A stretch of DNA of 7,925 nucleotides from an uncultured Oscillibacter sp. Lineage in GTDB: Bacteria > Bacillota > Clostridia > Oscillospirales > Oscillospiraceae. Positions 6,601-7,925 of this stretch are shown here, piece after piece. The stretch spans positions 1-7,925 of the forward strand of contig CAMHBH010000102.1 of NCBI GenBank assembly GCA_946183175.1. The letters are read 5' to 3'. The position numbers and the translations under genes were made by a program. Under the pieces are notes generated by a model. The model did not search any database, had not been told where the DNA came from, and worked only from the letters and a program-made list of their open reading frames with translations. Positions within the stretch are counted from its first letter, which is position 1; each line of letters opens with the position of its first letter.

Positions 6601-7428
6601 GACGTACTCCCGCACGCGTACCAGTAAGGCGAGTTCGTGTTCGCACAGGTCGTCGTCGGTGTAGGCGTGGCAGTCGCAGGTATGCCCGATGAGCTTGTCG
6701 GCGGAGAGTTCGACTTCGGCGGCGCAGTCGTCGAGGGCGTCGGACACCCGCGCGGCGGCAAATAGCGCCTGGCGTCCGGCGTGGGTGTAGGCGATTTCGG
6801 GCGGCGACATGTCGACGGTGCCCTCGCGGAGTATGGCCTTGGCGCGGTTGAGGGCGTACAGGCTCGCGGTACGCCCCTCCATGGCCCGGCGTACCTGGAA
6901 GTACGCCGCCGGGCCGGAGGCCTCCGGGCGCGGGAAGAACGGCGCGACATCCACGCGGATACCGCCCTCGGCTTCCCGTTGCTGTTTTCGCCGGAGACGT
7001 TCCTGTTTGAGTTCCTGCTTCCGTTCTTCCCGGCGCTGTCGGAGAAGGGATTCCTCGGAGGTCTCGCGGAAGCGCCACGGGCCGCGCTTGCGCTCCCAGA
7101 GCATGAGGAGCGCGGCCTCGTGGACGCAGAGCGTCACGCGTTCGCCCGGGCCGGAATAGCGGTAGCGTTCCGCCAGACAACTGCACGAAAAATATTTCGG
7201 GTCCCAGTCGTCGGAACAGGACGCCGGGGCGTTGCGAATCAGCGCGCGCCCCATGTTATGGCCCTGTCCGATGATGGCGTGGGCCTCTCTGTCCGTACAG
7301 TCGAAGTCCTCGTACTGGTGCATGGTCAGGAATTGGGAGGCCTTTTTGAGAATCTGGTCGTTGAAAAAGCCTCTCCACTCCTTGACGCACTCCGCCGGGA
7401 CGGTCTCGGGGTTGGAACGTTGCTTCAT
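3616..7428 (-). CDS. SNF2-family DEAD-like helicase with two SWIM zinc fingers
   Basis: A 1270-residue Swi2/Snf2 ATPase, expected to be a DNA translocase that remodels protein-DNA complexes. Residues in order: SWIM finger 1, CSC...CVH (C82, C84, C101, H103); a charged Arg/Glu helix (about 125-155); SWIM finger 2, CDC...CEH (C251, C253, C262, H264); a region fitting the bacterial SNF2-associated domain (about 410-770); then the two RecA-like lobes. Motif I is DEMGLGKT (834-841), motif II DEAQ (937-940), motif III TGTPIENR (965-972), motif V GGTGLNLT (1181-1188), and motif VI QATDRAHRIGQ (1207-1217). All ATPase motifs are intact. The start at 7428 is chosen over an in-frame ATG at 7488 because AAGGAG lies before it and because 7488 would overlap the upstream gene by 20 nt. 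It is probably co-transcribed with the DUF362 gene. Its cellular role is unknown. Confidence 0.95.
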   Translation of the reverse strand: MKQRSNPETVPAECVKEWRGFFNDQILKKASQFLTMHQYEDFDCTDREAHAIIGQGHNMGRALIRNAPASCSDDWDPKYFSCSCLAERYRYSGPGERVTLCVHEAALLMLWERKRGPWRFRETSEESLLRQRREERKQELKQERLRRKQQREAEGGIRVDVAPFFPRPEASGPAAYFQVRRAMEGRTASLYALNRAKAILREGTVDMSPPEIAYTHAGRQALFAAARVSDALDDCAAEVELSADKLIGHTCDCHAYTDDDLCEHELALLVRVREYVDRENPGDATDRTAERFFLEMDAAQSAPDAADSAAPDTLKAPVLTLLPRVVLEWGTARLSFKIGLNGRFIILKNLRELSEAVEQERKLLFSKTVRADFASMTFTEDSRRWFDFIRRRISEADLLRDRIRAYSYFDEPAEIRTLQQETLKGAALDRFYETADGAECEFLDRNRKFSGMIRVGHADFKLRLTSRRIADANGAFLGIEVTGALPATIQGSNDLYVLNERYLSKLSREENQALQPFRTAAGSSEQIRFLVGKNRLAEFYYRIAPRLLESPYVEFVDNCAQEAETVLPPEPVFLFRIDLEGDCFLEEFVSYGDAELVQLPRRPSGPVGYSDSAQETRVEKAIRRYFPRFDPVTSTYRNDANEDELYRILTEGVPELSRYGEVQGSNAFRKCTIRSVPQIHVGVSVESGLLDISILSKDISSQELLEVLQSYRRKKTFHRLKNGDFLTLSGDDQLPSLDALTYDLNLSAEEIIQGHIELPLFRALYLDTMLEKHHELAADRDRTYRALIRDFRTIRDADYEVPAAQADTLRPYQVYGYKWLRTLAAAGFGGILADEMGLGKTLQAITFLQALKESGDPGPALVVCPASLVYNWQEEFQHFAPSMSVLPVAGNATARKAVLEDARNGTTHFDAYITSYDLLRQDIASYSQLRFSVMILDEAQYIKNQKAGMTKAVKIVQARTRLALTGTPIENRLAELWSIFDFLMPGFLYAYPEFLRRFETPITKNHETEPAERLKRVTAPFILRRLKSDVLKDLPPKLEEIRYSRFEDEQRKLYDGQVVRMKRMIAGSGQSGEDRIRIFAELMRIRQICCDPALIFEDYHGGSAKRAACLELIQSAMGGGHKMLIFSQFASMLALLEEDLRKEKIPCYKIIGATPKEERLRLVRAFNEDETPVFLISLKAGGTGLNLTGADVVIHYDPWWNLAAQNQATDRAHRIGQKNQVTVYRMIAKGTIEEKILSMQEAKKDLADAILSGERESLFSLSNEELMDLL

Positions 7429-7439
7429 GGATTGGGTTT

Positions 7440-7445
7440 CTCCTT
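7440..7445 (-). promoter_or_regulatory. ribosome binding site that sets the SNF2 start
   Basis: On the minus strand AAGGAG (7445-7440) precedes the ATG at 7428 by 11 nt, a little long but the only good Shine-Dalgarno in the gap. No such sequence precedes the alternative ATG at 7488, where GC-rich DUF362 codons lie. Confidence 0.7.
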
Positions 7446-7468
7446 GGAGGTTCGGCGCGTCGGACAGC

Positions 7469-7925
7469 TCACAGCGTGACAAGTTCATACTCGCGGGAGC
7501 CGAAGCCCAGTTCGGCGGCGGCCTCGATGGTGTGGACGCCGTGTCGGGATTCGACGCGTTCGAGGAAGTGCGCCTGTCCGGGGTCGTCCTTGGCGGCGTA
7601 AACCAGGTCGATACAGGCCTGGTCGATGGCCACCGGGTCGAGGGACGCCAGAATGCCGATATCCTTCATGCACGGGTCTTCCGCCACGGCGCAGCAGTCG
7701 CAGTCGACAGACAGGTTTTTCATGACGTTGATAAAGGCGATTTTGCCCTTGAAATGTTCCACGACCGTCGACGCGGCGTCTGCCATAGCCTCACAGAAGG
7801 CGTCCTGTTCGGCGTGTACTTTCCAGGCCTCGATGTTGTCATTGGAGGCCCCGCCGGAGTGGATGAGGGCCTTCCCGGCGCGGGAGGCACAGCCAATCGA
7901 CAACTGCTTCAGCGCCCCGCCGTAG
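7469..7925 (-). CDS. DUF362 family protein, 5' end missing
   Basis: Only the last 151 residues are in the window; the frame is open to the right edge and begins YGGALKQLSIGCASRAGKA, a conserved block of DUF362 proteins, so the true start lies beyond base 7925. The TTG at 7903 should not be taken as the start. Further family hallmarks are the INVMKNLSVDCDCC segment with clustered cysteines, DPCMKDIGILASLDPVAID, and a C-terminal ESRHGVHTIEAAAELGFGS. DUF362 proteins are a poorly understood family often described as Fe-S-linked; some carry a ferredoxin insert just after the GK-IHS segment, and it is absent here, which I believe is a usual short form. The gene ends 40 nt before the SNF2 start, so the pair likely forms an operon. 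No reaction can be assigned. Confidence 0.88.
   Translation of the reverse strand, partial: YGGALKQLSIGCASRAGKALIHSGGASNDNIEAWKVHAEQDAFCEAMADAASTVVEHFKGKIAFINVMKNLSVDCDCCAVAEDPCMKDIGILASLDPVAIDQACIDLVYAAKDDPGQAHFLERVESRHGVHTIEAAAELGFGSREYELVTL

Noticed and set aside
6781..7479. 232-codon plus-strand frame antisense to the SNF2 gene
   Set aside because: Shadow of the GC-rich SNF2 reading frame; no ribosome binding site, no recognisable domain, and the SNF2 frame with intact motifs covers it.

Overview
The window is a GC-rich chromosomal segment carrying two gene blocks that converge tail to tail on a short AT-rich intergenic island. The gene set points to an anaerobic Clostridia-type Firmicute, probably of the Oscillospiraceae/Ruminococcaceae kind. 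The indicators are a ClpE-type unfoldase with an N-terminal zinc finger, a flavodoxin-ferredoxin fusion (EFR1 type), a DUF362 protein and a SWIM/SNF2 helicase with a bacterial SNF2-associated region. This lineage call is inference from gene content and base composition only.

Plus strand, 1-3280: a likely three-gene operon with 9-10 nt gaps. It holds the 3' part of a clpE-like gene (its true start lies before base 1), a 69-residue four-cysteine protein, and an EFR1-type flavodoxin/2x[4Fe-4S] protein. Each downstream gene has a clear Shine-Dalgarno, one of them overlapping the previous stop codon. The operon joins protein quality control (AAA+ unfoldase with a ClpP-binding loop) with metal/thiol and redox proteins, which would suit a stress response, though no regulator site is visible.

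Intergenic region, 3281-3615: this holds no credible protein gene on either strand but is full of structure. In order there is a hairpin usable as a terminator in both directions (3286-3320), a perfect 11-bp inverted repeat (3323-3353), and a 222-bp AT-rich island (3357-3578) whose ends are 16-bp inverted repeats matching at 15 positions. A near-consensus sigma-A-type promoter (TTGACT, 17 bp, TATACT) on the minus strand fires into the island. The predicted minus-strand RNA would begin where its 5' end can pair with its 3' end. It could fold as a four-way junction with abutting helices and would end at the terminator. This is the most interesting object in the window: either an undescribed structured small RNA or a MITE-like element, possibly both.

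Minus strand, 7925-3616: the 3' part of a DUF362 gene (start beyond the window), then, after a 40-nt gap with its own ribosome binding site, a 1270-residue SNF2-family helicase with two N-terminal SWIM zinc fingers. The two genes look co-transcribed. No separate terminator is visible after the helicase stop, so its message may run into the intergenic island and stop at the same bidirectional hairpin.
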